From Pseudomonadota bacterium (lineage in GTDB: Bacteria > Pseudomonadota > Alphaproteobacteria > Sphingomonadales > Sphingomonadaceae), in assembly GCA_018242165.1 (NCBI GenBank), contig JAFECL010000047.1, forward strand, positions 10,122 through 47,224: DNA of 37,103 nt. Reading direction: 5' to 3'. The notes under the pieces are model-generated. The model made no database searches, was not told where the DNA came from, and was given only the letters and a program-made list of their open reading frames with translations. The position numbers and the translations under genes were made by a program. Shown piece by piece: positions 16,871 through 25,283 of the stretch. Within the stretch, counting starts at the first letter, position 1; the number at the start of each line of letters is the position of its first letter.

Positions 16871-19800
16871 TCAAGGCCCCTTGTGGAAGATCAGCGTGCC
16901 CGACACGCCCGGCCCGGTAAGGGCATAGGTCAGCCCGGCGTGGCTGGCCCCCGGCCCGGCAAGGAAGCCCGAGATGATCTGTTCGGCAGTGGTTTCGCCA
17001 AAGCTGCCGGCACTGTTGATCGCCATGCTGGGGGCGGCGGTGCCCCCAGCCGAGGCGACGTTGTAGGCCGTGCCGTTGTACGTGATATTGGCGTTCAGCC
17101 CGGCCTTGGGCGTGGCACCGAAGGCCACCACGAAGCTGGCATCGGTGATCGACCCCGGCGCGGCATTGCCCTGATAGTTGACCGGCTGAGTGCCCTCGAG
17201 CCAGGCATAGCTGACCGTGCCACTGGCCGGCATGTTGGTGGCGGGCGTGCCCCACACGGCGGAAACCCCGGCGTTGGCGGCGATGGTGCGGGTATCGCCG
17301 TTGCCCCGCGTCAGGGTGCCGCCGGCCCAGCGGCTCCAGCCGATCACGTCGCCCGCCCCGCCGAATTCGGGCAGGGTTGCGGTGCCCTGGTTGAGCGCGA
17401 CCACCGGGGTCAGGATCTCATGCAGCTGGCCGTCCGAGGTGCCGTTGACCGGCCCGTTGATCCCCGCGCTTTCGCTGCTGAAGGTGCCGTTGGTGGCGGC
17501 GGTGCCGGTAACCGGATCGAAGGGCAGCCCGGCCACCCGCAGCTGCAGTGGCGCGCCGATCGGGGCGCCGATGCCCGTGGGGGTGGCGGAGCCCGATGAG
17601 CTGCTGCTGGCGGCGGCCTTGAAGGTGGCGGCGCCGATGATGCTGACCCCGCCGCCCAGCAGCTTGTAGCTGAGCGCGGCATAGTTGGCGCCGGGCCCCG
17701 CCAGCAGGCCACGGATGCTGCCCGTCACGCTGTTGATCGTGGCGGTGGTGCCGCTGAACCACAGCGGCTGGAATTCGGCATTGCCGGTGGTGTTGATCAC
17801 CATCGATGGCGCGGCGGTGCCGCCGGTGGTGGCCATCTGATAGCTGGTGCCGCCCACCGTGACCGTGCTGTCGATCCCCAGTTTCAGGCTGGCGAAATCG
17901 ACCGCCAGGCTGCCGGTGAAGGTGCCATCGCCGCCGGTGCCGTCGCTGCGGGTCGGGGCCGAGGCGCTGGCCAGGGCATAGTTGACCACCCCGCTGGCCG
18001 GATAGTTGCTGGCCGGCACGCCCCAGGCGGCCTGAAGATATTTGCCGCCCGACAGGGTATCCGACAGCCCCGAATAGGTGACGGTGCCGTTACCCCAGCG
18101 GGTCCACCCGACCACCCCGTCGACCGAATTGGTGTCAATCACCACCGCCGTGTTGCGGGTATAGGCGGTCGAGCTGTTGCTCTGGGTAAAGGTCTGCACC
18201 GTATTGTCGGCGGCATAGGTCAGCCGCCCGGTGGCCAGGGCCACGCCGAAGGTTCCCGCCGACTGGATCGAATATTCGACATTGCTGGAGGCCGGGACCA
18301 CGGTGCCGACGCTGCCGGTGAAGCCGCTTCCCGTTCCGGTTCCGGTGCCCGTACCCGTGCCGGTCCCGGTCCCGGTCCCAGCTCCCGTTCCGGTGCCGCT
18401 GCTGGCGGCGCTGGCCGGATAGGTGCCGGGCGCCGCGAACATCGCCGCGCCATCGAGGTAGATGGCGTGGGTATTGCTCGCGTTGGTGGGATCGTAGGAC
18501 AGGTAGGCAAAGCCGATCCGGTTTTGCGGGGTGGAGCCGGCAAAGCCACCGTAGAAGTTGAGGTAGCACCCCGCGCCCGCGCAGGCCGGCCCGCTGGCCG
18601 AAAGGGTGGGGCGCAGGACGATGAAGTTGGCCGGGCTGGAAACCTGCGGGGCGATGAAGGTGCCCGCCGCCGCATCGGTCGAGGCGAAGGTGTAGGTGGC
18701 ATCGGCCATCGTCACCGTCCCGCTCATCTTGTAGCCGAGCGTGCTGCCGAACTTGAAGGCCAGGCTGCCGGTCAGGCTGCCGGGGGCGGTATGGCCATCG
18801 GTATAGACCGGCTTGGTCGCCGCGATCAGGTCATAATTGACCACGGTGTTGTCCTTCGGCAGCGTGCCGGTGATCGGGGCCATATAGGCATAGGAGAGGC
18901 CGGCATTGGCCCCCAGGGTGCCGCCGCCCTGCGGCCCGGTGAAAGTGCCGCCCGAATAGCGCCCGATCACCCCCAGCGCATCGCCGGCCACTTCGCTGGC
19001 CACTGCGCTGCCCGACTGGACCAGAGTGCCATCGGCGTTGAGCGAGGGTTTGAAGCTGGAGAACCAGCCGCCGCCAAACCCGCCGCTGGAACTGGCCGAG
19101 GTGTAGAAGCTGGGCGAGCCGGTCGCCGGGAACCCGCCCGAATAAGCGGTGAGCAGCGTGCCCGATCCGGTACCCGTGCCCGTGCCCGTCCCGGTGCCGC
19201 TGGCGGCGGGCAGGCTGGCATAGCTGTCGGGTGCGCCGCCACCGGCCAGATAGGTGTAATAGCCGTTGAAGAAGCCGGCGTTGGCGCCGACCAGCGCGGT
19301 GAACTTGCCGCTGGCCACCAGCGCCTGCAGATAGGCCAGCACCTGCGCCTGGCTCAGCTGGGCATAGCGGCTCGGCACCCCGCCGCCGGCCAGATAGGCG
19401 TAGTAGGCGTTCAGCGCGGCGGCGTAGCTGGCCCAGACATTGGCGGGCAGCTGGGCATAGGCATCGGCCGATCCGCCGCCGGCCAGATAGCTGTAATAGG
19501 CCTGATAGAAGGCGGCATTGCCCCCCAGTTTGAGGTTGAGCAGCCCGGCGTTGACCAGTGCCTGCAGATAGGCGCGCAGCGTTGCCTGATCGAGCGCGGC
19601 ATACTGGCTGGGCAGCCCCCCGGCGTTCAGATAGGCAAGGTAGGCGTTCAGCGCGCTGGCCTGGGTGGCCATGAAGGCCAGGCCATCGCCATTGGCTTTC
19701 AGCGAGGCGATGTAGGCATCGATGAAGGCCCGGTTCTGCGCCGAAAGCTGCGCCTTGATCCCGCCCGACTGGACGATTGCCAGATATTGCAGCAACGCCG

Positions 19801-20935
19801 ACTGGCTGAGCCGGGTGAAGCCGGCCGGATCGTTGCCGGCGCGGACATAGTCGAGGTAGGCCGCCGTCAGGCTGGACAGCGTGGTGGCAAAGCTGTCGGG
19901 CGCGCCGCCGCCCTTGAGGAAGGCGAGATAGGCGTTGAGCAGCGTCTGGTTGTCGGCCGTCAGCGCGCCATAGCCGCTGGTCCGCCCGAGATAGGCCACC
20001 CAGGCATTCAGCTGGCTCTGCGTTGCCCCGGTGAAGCTGGAGGGCAGGGTGCCCGCGCGCAGCAGATCGAGGTAGGACAGCAGCACCTGATTATAGCTGG
20101 TGAGGAAGGCGTTGCCCGAACGGCCGCTGGCGAGGAACTGGAAATAGGCGGTGATGATATCGGCCTGTGCGCCGTTGAACACCGGCTGGCCATAGAGCCG
20201 CGCGGCCTGGGCCGCCTGTGCGGCGAGCAGGGCATAGTCGCCGCGCGGGAAGGCGGTGATCGACGGGTTGGCGGTGAAGGCCTCGATCCGCCGGGCGGCG
20301 GCGATCACTTCGGCATTGGCGCCGGCGGCGGCCAGTTGCTGGGCGAGCGCGGCCGGGAACCCGGCCAGCAGCCACTGGCTGGCGGCGGCCCGGCGGATCA
20401 CGGGATTGTCACTGACCCGCACCGGGGTGGTGGCCGCCTGCCGGGCGATCTGCCCGGCGTTGCTGGCCCAGAAGGCGCCGGCGGTAAAGCTGCGCTGGCC
20501 GCCCGGGCCGGCGAGGGTGAGCACCCCGCCCAGCACCGCGCCACGTCCCGTGGCGCCATTGGCGGTGAAGCTGGCGGCCCCTTGCGCGCCGATGCTGCCG
20601 CTGACCCCGCCGGGCAGGCTGAGCTGGACCGGCGCGGCGCCATCGTTGACCACGGTGGCATGGCCCGAGCGCAGTTCCAGCGCCCCGCCGGGGGTGACGG
20701 TGAAGTCTGCCGGGCCGACCAGCGAGACGATTGCCCCGCCGGGCAGGCGGAACTGGGTGGTGCCACCGGCAACCCGCACCGGCTGGCCGGGAACGATGCC
20801 GAGGCCCGGCTGGCTGCTCGAAAAGATCAGGCGCGGTGCGGCGGGGGTATCGGCGTGGGCCGGGGCGGCCAGCGCGGCGAGTGCAGTACCCAGCGCCAGC
20901 AGGGTGCGGCGCCAGCGGAAGGGGGCGTGGTTCAT
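16871..20935 (-). CDS. Large exported FecR-domain repeat protein with three TbpB-like C-terminal modules; predicted Slam substrate
   Basis: A 1354-residue protein of unknown function. Residues 1-28 are a signal peptide ending AHA, with no lipobox. About 30-160 is a FecR-like beta domain (LPGGAIVSLVGPADFTV, ELRSGHATVVND). From about 270 to 570 run roughly twelve units of 22-26 residues of form xxYLAYLxxGGxPxxYAxL. Gly-Thr linkers lie at about 578-592 and 846-872. Three related beta-rich modules follow, each ending in a GxLAGPGAxxAxLxY-like motif at about residues 796, 1077 and 1323. This resembles the barrel signature of TbpB and other Slam cargo. ATG 20935 has GGAG nine bases upstream and lies 14 bases after the Slam-like gene, so the two form an operon. 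The lack of a transmembrane helix argues against a sigma-factor regulator. Export by the neighbour is inference. Confidence 0.85.
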   Translation of the reverse strand: MNHAPFRWRRTLLALGTALAALAAPAHADTPAAPRLIFSSSQPGLGIVPGQPVRVAGGTTQFRLPGGAIVSLVGPADFTVTPGGALELRSGHATVVNDGAAPVQLSLPGGVSGSIGAQGAASFTANGATGRGAVLGGVLTLAGPGGQRSFTAGAFWASNAGQIARQAATTPVRVSDNPVIRRAAASQWLLAGFPAALAQQLAAAGANAEVIAAARRIEAFTANPSITAFPRGDYALLAAQAAQAARLYGQPVFNGAQADIITAYFQFLASGRSGNAFLTSYNQVLLSYLDLLRAGTLPSSFTGATQSQLNAWVAYLGRTSGYGALTADNQTLLNAYLAFLKGGGAPDSFATTLSSLTAAYLDYVRAGNDPAGFTRLSQSALLQYLAIVQSGGIKAQLSAQNRAFIDAYIASLKANGDGLAFMATQASALNAYLAYLNAGGLPSQYAALDQATLRAYLQALVNAGLLNLKLGGNAAFYQAYYSYLAGGGSADAYAQLPANVWASYAAALNAYYAYLAGGGVPSRYAQLSQAQVLAYLQALVASGKFTALVGANAGFFNGYYTYLAGGGAPDSYASLPAASGTGTGTGTGTGSGTLLTAYSGGFPATGSPSFYTSASSSGGFGGGWFSSFKPSLNADGTLVQSGSAVASEVAGDALGVIGRYSGGTFTGPQGGGTLGANAGLSYAYMAPITGTLPKDNTVVNYDLIAATKPVYTDGHTAPGSLTGSLAFKFGSTLGYKMSGTVTMADATYTFASTDAAAGTFIAPQVSSPANFIVLRPTLSASGPACAGAGCYLNFYGGFAGSTPQNRIGFAYLSYDPTNASNTHAIYLDGAAMFAAPGTYPASAASSGTGTGAGTGTGTGTGTGTGTGTGSGFTGSVGTVVPASSNVEYSIQSAGTFGVALATGRLTYAADNTVQTFTQSNSSTAYTRNTAVVIDTNSVDGVVGWTRWGNGTVTYSGLSDTLSGGKYLQAAWGVPASNYPASGVVNYALASASAPTRSDGTGGDGTFTGSLAVDFASLKLGIDSTVTVGGTSYQMATTGGTAAPSMVINTTGNAEFQPLWFSGTTATINSVTGSIRGLLAGPGANYAALSYKLLGGGVSIIGAATFKAAASSSSSGSATPTGIGAPIGAPLQLRVAGLPFDPVTGTAATNGTFSSESAGINGPVNGTSDGQLHEILTPVVALNQGTATLPEFGGAGDVIGWSRWAGGTLTRGNGDTRTIAANAGVSAVWGTPATNMPASGTVSYAWLEGTQPVNYQGNAAPGSITDASFVVAFGATPKAGLNANITYNGTAYNVASAGGTAAPSMAINSAGSFGETTAEQIISGFLAGPGASHAGLTYALTGPGVSGTLIFHKGP
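18326..18400 (-). repeat. Hexamer repeat encoding a Gly-Thr linker
   Basis: Tandem six-base units (variants of CCGGTN and CCCGTN on the plus strand) encode about 13 Gly-Thr pairs joining the first and second C-terminal modules of the FecR-repeat protein. A shorter array lies at about 19158-19202. Because the unit is six bases, gain or loss of copies keeps the reading frame. Confidence 0.8.
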
Positions 20936-20949
20936 GGCGGCAGTCTCCA

Positions 20950-22224
20950 TCAGAACTCGGCCCGCAGGCCGGCGCCGGCGGTCCAGCGGTCGAAGTCGTA
21001 AAGCGGGATGTTGCTGGCATTGCGGGTGTAGGTGACGCGCGGGCGCAGCGAAATTTGCGGGGTGACCAAGGCCTTCAGCCCCAGGCTGGCATCAAGCCGC
21101 CAATCCTGCCGGTGGGTCAGGAACAGGCTGTCTGCCCGGTCGTAGGCTCGCGCTCCGCCCGCCAGCGCGGCGTTGACCGCGAGGCCGTGCGCCAGCGGCG
21201 CCTCCCACGCCAGCGAGAGGTTGGCGAACCAGTTCGACTGGGTCGAACCGGTGGCGGCGAATTCGTGCCCCATGTCGCCGGCCAGCACCCAGCTGCGGGT
21301 CGACAGGGTGGCGCCCAGCGCGAGGTGATCGACGCTGTAGAGCGGCTGGTTGCGATAGCTCAGCCGGGCATATTGCGCGCTGAGCGCCAGCGCCCGGCCT
21401 TCGCCCAGCGGATGGGTATATTGGCCCACCAGCGCGTAGGTCTGGCGGTACGAGACATCGTTCAGCCAGAACTGCTGGACCTGACCCGCCAGCGACAGCG
21501 AATCCTTGTTGGCCAGGGTGTGGGCATAGCCCAGCGTGACGGTGGCATCGCCCTGGTTGAACAGCCGTGCATGGCCATTGCCGCGATAGCCGCCCAGCAC
21601 ACTGGCGAAGACCCGGTCGGTGCGGTTGATGCCTTCGACAGCCGAGATCCCGCCGCGCACCTCGGCATAGCTGTCGTCGAGCGCCCGGGCCGTGCCCGAG
21701 AGCGTGCCGGGGCCGAACACCGCGAAGATCGGGATCGTCACCTGGGTCAGGCTGGTGGCGGAATTGGTGTTGCTGTCGTGCCCTGCGGCCACATCGATGA
21801 AGCCGCTGATGTTCTCGCCCTTGCCGCTGATCTGCCGGTCGAGCCCGGCGACGATCCCGGCAAAGCGCTGGCGTACCGGATCGGGCAGGGTGGGATCGGC
21901 CAGCACCGTGTCGAACTGCGCCCGGGCGGTGTCGATATCGCCGGCCATGGCATAGGCCCGGGCGATTTCGGCGCGGGCCTGGGCGAAATCGGGGCGCAGC
22001 GCCAGCGCCCGCTGCAAGGCGACGATGGCCTGCGGAACATGCCCGGCATCCAGCGCCGCCAGCCCCAGCCGGTAGGCCAGATCGGCATCGTCGGGGCGGG
22101 CCTCGGCCGCCGCGGCCTGCGTGCGATAGGCTGCCTCGGCCCCCGCGCCGGGCGGCGCTGCCCAGCTGCTCTGCGCCGTTGCCAGCAGCGTCCAAGCCAG
22201 CGCCGCACCCCACCTCATGCTCAT
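20950..22224 (-). CDS. Slam-like surface lipoprotein assembly modifier (DUF560) outer-membrane protein
   Basis: A 424-residue protein with a signal peptide (residues 1-20, ending SSWAA), a periplasmic TPR region (about 25-125: DDADLAYRLGLAALDAGHVP, then ALALRPDFAQARAEIARAYA), and a beta barrel (about 130-424). The barrel opens with ENISGFIDVAAGHDSNTNSA, as in DUF560/Slam proteins, and ends NIPLYDFDRWTAGAGLRAEF with a terminal Phe, the usual outer-membrane signal. Slam proteins move TbpB-like proteins to or past the cell surface. The next gene encodes a protein with TbpB-like modules, as expected for a Slam-cargo pair. ATG 22224 has AAGGGGG upstream. A regulatory palindrome lies 64 bases before the start. 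Family assignment is from motifs only. Confidence 0.85.
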   Translation of the reverse strand: MSMRWGAALAWTLLATAQSSWAAPPGAGAEAAYRTQAAAAEARPDDADLAYRLGLAALDAGHVPQAIVALQRALALRPDFAQARAEIARAYAMAGDIDTARAQFDTVLADPTLPDPVRQRFAGIVAGLDRQISGKGENISGFIDVAAGHDSNTNSATSLTQVTIPIFAVFGPGTLSGTARALDDSYAEVRGGISAVEGINRTDRVFASVLGGYRGNGHARLFNQGDATVTLGYAHTLANKDSLSLAGQVQQFWLNDVSYRQTYALVGQYTHPLGEGRALALSAQYARLSYRNQPLYSVDHLALGATLSTRSWVLAGDMGHEFAATGSTQSNWFANLSLAWEAPLAHGLAVNAALAGGARAYDRADSLFLTHRQDWRLDASLGLKALVTPQISLRPRVTYTRNASNIPLYDFDRWTAGAGLRAEF

Positions 22225-22288
22225 GATAGCCCCCTTGAAGCCGTTCGGTAACGGCCGGGGGGTAGGCCGGGGCTGGGCGCCGGCGCAC

Positions 22289-22305
22289 GTTACAAGCCCT
22301 GTTAG
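22289..22305 (-). promoter_or_regulatory. Palindromic operator A upstream of the Slam-like gene
   Basis: TTACA-AGCCC-TGTTA (22290-22304) is an imperfect inverted repeat. Read leftward it is CTAACAGGGCTTGTAAC and stands 64 bases before the Slam-like ATG. The 21 bases that follow match, at 17 positions, those following site C before the secreted-protein gene at 27948, so the two promoters share a layout. Binding by the encoded response regulator is inferred. Confidence 0.65.
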
Positions 22306-22312
22306 TGCCCGC

Positions 22313-22329
22313 CTTACAGCATTTGTAAC
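22313..22329 (+). promoter_or_regulatory. Palindromic operator B upstream of the CHAT gene
   Basis: TTACA-GCATT-TGTAA (22314-22328) is a perfect inverted repeat with a five-base centre, 53 bases before the CHAT ATG. It begins 24 bases from the start of site A in the same divergent gap. A weak -10-like GATAGACT follows about 25 bases downstream. Confidence 0.65.
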
Positions 22330-22382
22330 TGTTGGCAGCCGGGGCCGGGCTGCGATAGACTTGGCGATATGGGGCAGCTTCC

Positions 22383-25283
22383 ATGGCTTTGAGACATCAT
22401 CTGCTGGCCGGCCTTGCGCTGGCGGCCGGGCTGACCGGGCTGCCGGCGCGCGCCGCAGAGCCGCAGCCGGGCCTCGCCGCCTCCATCGCGCGCGAGGCAC
22501 AGACTCCACAGGGCCGCGACAAGGCCGCGCAGCTGGTGCGTTATCGGGCCTTGAAGGAGGCTGCCGACAAGGATCCCCGGCTTGATCCGGTCAGCCGCGC
22601 CACCGCCGAGCGGCTCTATGCCGTGGGCCTGGCCGAAGTGAACCGCGATGAAGAGGCCATGGCGGCCTTCGATCGCGGCATCGCCCTGCTGACCGCGGCC
22701 CATCAGGCCGAAACCTCGGCCATGGCCGAGCTGCTGGAGGGCAAGGCCCAGCAGCTGGTCGAAGCCGGCGAGTTTGATCCGGCCCGCGTGATGGCGGGCA
22801 AGGCGCTGGAGATCGAGCGCGCGATCTATGGTGAAGGATCGAACCAGCTGTTCACCGTGCAACAGCTGCTGGGCACGATCGAGCAGGCGCGCGGGCGGCT
22901 GGACGAGGCGCAGAAGTGGTATCGCGCCGCGCTGGCCAGTCCCGAGGTGCGCCCGACCGACCAGTACAACCACGTTGTTGCCACGGTGCGCGGCGCGGTC
23001 ATCCAGTCGCGCGCGGGCGACGACGACGAGGCGGTGCGGCTGGGTTACCAGGCGCTGGCCGAGGCCGGCCGCTGGTTGCCCGATGGTGATCGCGGCTGGG
23101 GGGTGATCTACACCAACCTGACCTCATGGCTGACCAATCTGGGGCGCTATGATGCGGCCGAGGCGGTCGGCGGCCAGGCGCTGCAATACAACCTGGCCCA
23201 TTTCGGCCCGGACAACCTCGATACCGGCGCGGCCCTGCGGACCATGGGCAGCCTGAAGTGGCGGCAGGGCGATTTCGAGGCAGCCGAACAGTTTTATCGC
23301 CGGGCGCTGCCGGCGCTGCGCGATCCCAGGCTGGCGCCGAAGTACCCCTACCTTGAGGGCGACGCCTTTCGCGGTCTGGCCCGGCTGGCGATCAGCCGGC
23401 AGGACTATGCGGGGGCCGAGCGCGCCGCGCTCGACGGCCTGGCCTCGGTGGCCCGCAACAACGACAAGACCAATTTCTTCGCCTATCTCGACAGCACTCT
23501 GGCCCGCGCCCGCTTCCTGCGCGGGGCCTATGCCGAAGCGCTCGAGGCGATCGAGCCGGCGGTGGTGCAGCTGCGCAAGATGCTGCCCGCCCAGGCCGAA
23601 CAGCGGGTTGACGCCGAACTGCTGCGGGCCCGCATCCTGAGTGCCCTGGACCGCAAGGCCGAAGCCTGGGAGGTGGGCAGCGAACAGGGCCGGGCCATGG
23701 AGGCCCGCCTGGCCGATCCGCGCCTGGGGCAGCGCTCGCTGCTGGCGACGGTGCAGGATTCGCGGGTCAACCTGATGGCCTTTACCGTGCTGGCGGTGGA
23801 AGCGGGGCAGGATGAAGCCGCATTCCGCGCCGCACAGTTGGCAGCCTTTTCCGAGATCGGGGTGGCCAGCCGGGCGATTGCCGCGCGGGCCGCAGGCAGC
23901 GTTGCCGGCGGCGAAGCGGCGATGCGCGCGGTGGAGGAACGCCAGCGCGAGCTTGAGCAGATCGACCGGCAGCGTGCCTTTGCCGTGGGCCGCGCGCCCG
24001 ACGAAGTGCGCCGTCTGGCGGCGCGGCGCGACGTGGTCGAGCGTGAGCTCGATGCCGGGCTGGAGCACCTGCGCCAGGTCTTTCCGGGCTATGATGCGCT
24101 GACCCGCCCGGCACCACTGGCCAGCGCCGCGCTGGCGGCCAGCCTGCGTGCCGATCAGGCGATGATCCTGCCGATCCAAAGCGACGATCGCATGGTGGTG
24201 CTGGTGCTGCGCCGCAACGGCCTGTCGAGCGCCAGCGTGCCGCTGGATGGCAATGCCATGGCCGGCGCGGTGGCGCGGCTGCGTCACGCGATGGATGGCG
24301 ATGCCACGGGTTTTGATCCCGCCGATGGGTGGCTGCTGGGGCGTGCGCTGTTCAACCCGGTGGTGCTGCGGGCGCTGAAGGGGGCGCGTGAGGTGGCGGT
24401 GCTGGGATCGGGCCCGTTGATGACCCTGCCGCTGGGCATGCTGCTGACCGCGCCGCCGGTGAAGGGCCGGCTGGCAGACCAGCCCTTTGCGATCAAGCGC
24501 TTTGCCTTCCTGGTCCGCTCCAATCCGGGCGATGCCTCCGGCCCGCGCGGCGGGGCCGAAGGGCAGGCCTTCCTGGGCGTGGGCGCTCCGCAACTTGGCC
24601 CCGCTGCCGCCGCACTGCGCGGTGCGCGCAAGGTAAGCGCCACCGCCAGCCTGATGCGCGGCGGGGCGGCAGACCTTGCCGCCCTGCGGGCGCTGCCCAG
24701 CCTGCCGGCGACCGAGCATGAACTGACCGACATGGCCAGCGCCATTCCCGCCGCGGGTAACCGCGTGCTGACCGGGGCCGACGCCACCGAGGCAGCGGTG
24801 CGGGCCGAGCCGCTCGAACGGTTCGGGGTGATCGCCTTTGCCACCCATGGGCTGGTTTCGGGCGAACTGCGCGGGCTGGCCGAGCCGGCGCTGGTGCTGA
24901 CCCCGCCGCCGGGCAATGCCGAATCGCCCAGCAACGACGGGTTGCTGACCGCCTCGGAAGCGGCCGGGCTGAAGCTCAATGCCCGCTGGGTGATCCTGTC
25001 GGCCTGCAATACCGGCGCGGGGGCGGACAACGGCGCAGGCGGCTATTCAGGGCTGGCGCGCGGGTTCATGCAGGCCGGCGCGCAGAGCCTGCTGGTCTCG
25101 CTATGGCCGCTGCGCGATGATGCGGCGGCGCGGCTGACGGTCGATACGGTGCGGCTGCACGCCCGGGGCGCCAGCCAGGCCGAGGCGCTGCGTCAGGCCC
25201 AGCTGCGACTGATGGCCGATCCGAGGGTGGCTGATGCCGGCAACCCGGCGGTGTGGGCGCCCTTTTCGCTGGTGACCCGGTGA
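22383..25283 (+). CDS. Secreted TPR-CHAT protein (caspase-like protease domain)
   Basis: A 966-residue protein. Residues 1-25 form a signal peptide (LLAGLALAAGLTGLPARA), so it should act in the periplasm or outside. A TPR superhelix covers about 50-420, a charged helical or coiled-coil segment about 514-572, and a CHAT domain about 590-966. The catalytic pair of the caspase/separase clan is intact: His822 in FATHG and Cys875 in ILSACNTG. The family ending GLARGFMQAGAQSLLVSLW and NPAVWAPFSLV is also present. CHAT proteins usually cut a partner recognised through the TPR part; no substrate is known here, but the divergent Slam and FecR-repeat operon is the obvious candidate. Site B lies upstream. 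The stop overlaps the response-regulator GTG. Confidence 0.92.
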   Translation: MALRHHLLAGLALAAGLTGLPARAAEPQPGLAASIAREAQTPQGRDKAAQLVRYRALKEAADKDPRLDPVSRATAERLYAVGLAEVNRDEEAMAAFDRGIALLTAAHQAETSAMAELLEGKAQQLVEAGEFDPARVMAGKALEIERAIYGEGSNQLFTVQQLLGTIEQARGRLDEAQKWYRAALASPEVRPTDQYNHVVATVRGAVIQSRAGDDDEAVRLGYQALAEAGRWLPDGDRGWGVIYTNLTSWLTNLGRYDAAEAVGGQALQYNLAHFGPDNLDTGAALRTMGSLKWRQGDFEAAEQFYRRALPALRDPRLAPKYPYLEGDAFRGLARLAISRQDYAGAERAALDGLASVARNNDKTNFFAYLDSTLARARFLRGAYAEALEAIEPAVVQLRKMLPAQAEQRVDAELLRARILSALDRKAEAWEVGSEQGRAMEARLADPRLGQRSLLATVQDSRVNLMAFTVLAVEAGQDEAAFRAAQLAAFSEIGVASRAIAARAAGSVAGGEAAMRAVEERQRELEQIDRQRAFAVGRAPDEVRRLAARRDVVERELDAGLEHLRQVFPGYDALTRPAPLASAALAASLRADQAMILPIQSDDRMVVLVLRRNGLSSASVPLDGNAMAGAVARLRHAMDGDATGFDPADGWLLGRALFNPVVLRALKGAREVAVLGSGPLMTLPLGMLLTAPPVKGRLADQPFAIKRFAFLVRSNPGDASGPRGGAEGQAFLGVGAPQLGPAAAALRGARKVSATASLMRGGAADLAALRALPSLPATEHELTDMASAIPAAGNRVLTGADATEAAVRAEPLERFGVIAFATHGLVSGELRGLAEPALVLTPPPGNAESPSNDGLLTASEAAGLKLNARWVILSACNTGAGADNGAGGYSGLARGFMQAGAQSLLVSLWPLRDDAAARLTVDTVRLHARGASQAEALRQAQLRLMADPRVADAGNPAVWAPFSLVTR

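Noticed and set aside
18326..19202. Short tandem repeats considered as a CRISPR array
   Set aside because: The units are six bases, coding and contiguous, with no spacers and no cas genes nearby.
16871..20935. FecR-domain protein as a sigma-factor signalling regulator
   Set aside because: There is no transmembrane helix between cytoplasmic and periplasmic parts, no neighbouring ECF sigma factor and no TonB receptor; the FecR-like domain is at the N-terminus of an exported protein.
18467..22251. Long plus-strand open frames (844 and 506 codons) opposite the FecR-repeat and Slam-like genes
   Set aside because: The minus-strand frames have signal peptides, domains, Shine-Dalgarno sites and a barrel-type C-terminus; the plus-strand ones have none.
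22383..25283. CHAT protein as part of a cytosolic defence system (Csx29 or gasdermin type)
   Set aside because: It has an export signal, and there is no CRISPR array, gasdermin or nuclease gene in the window.
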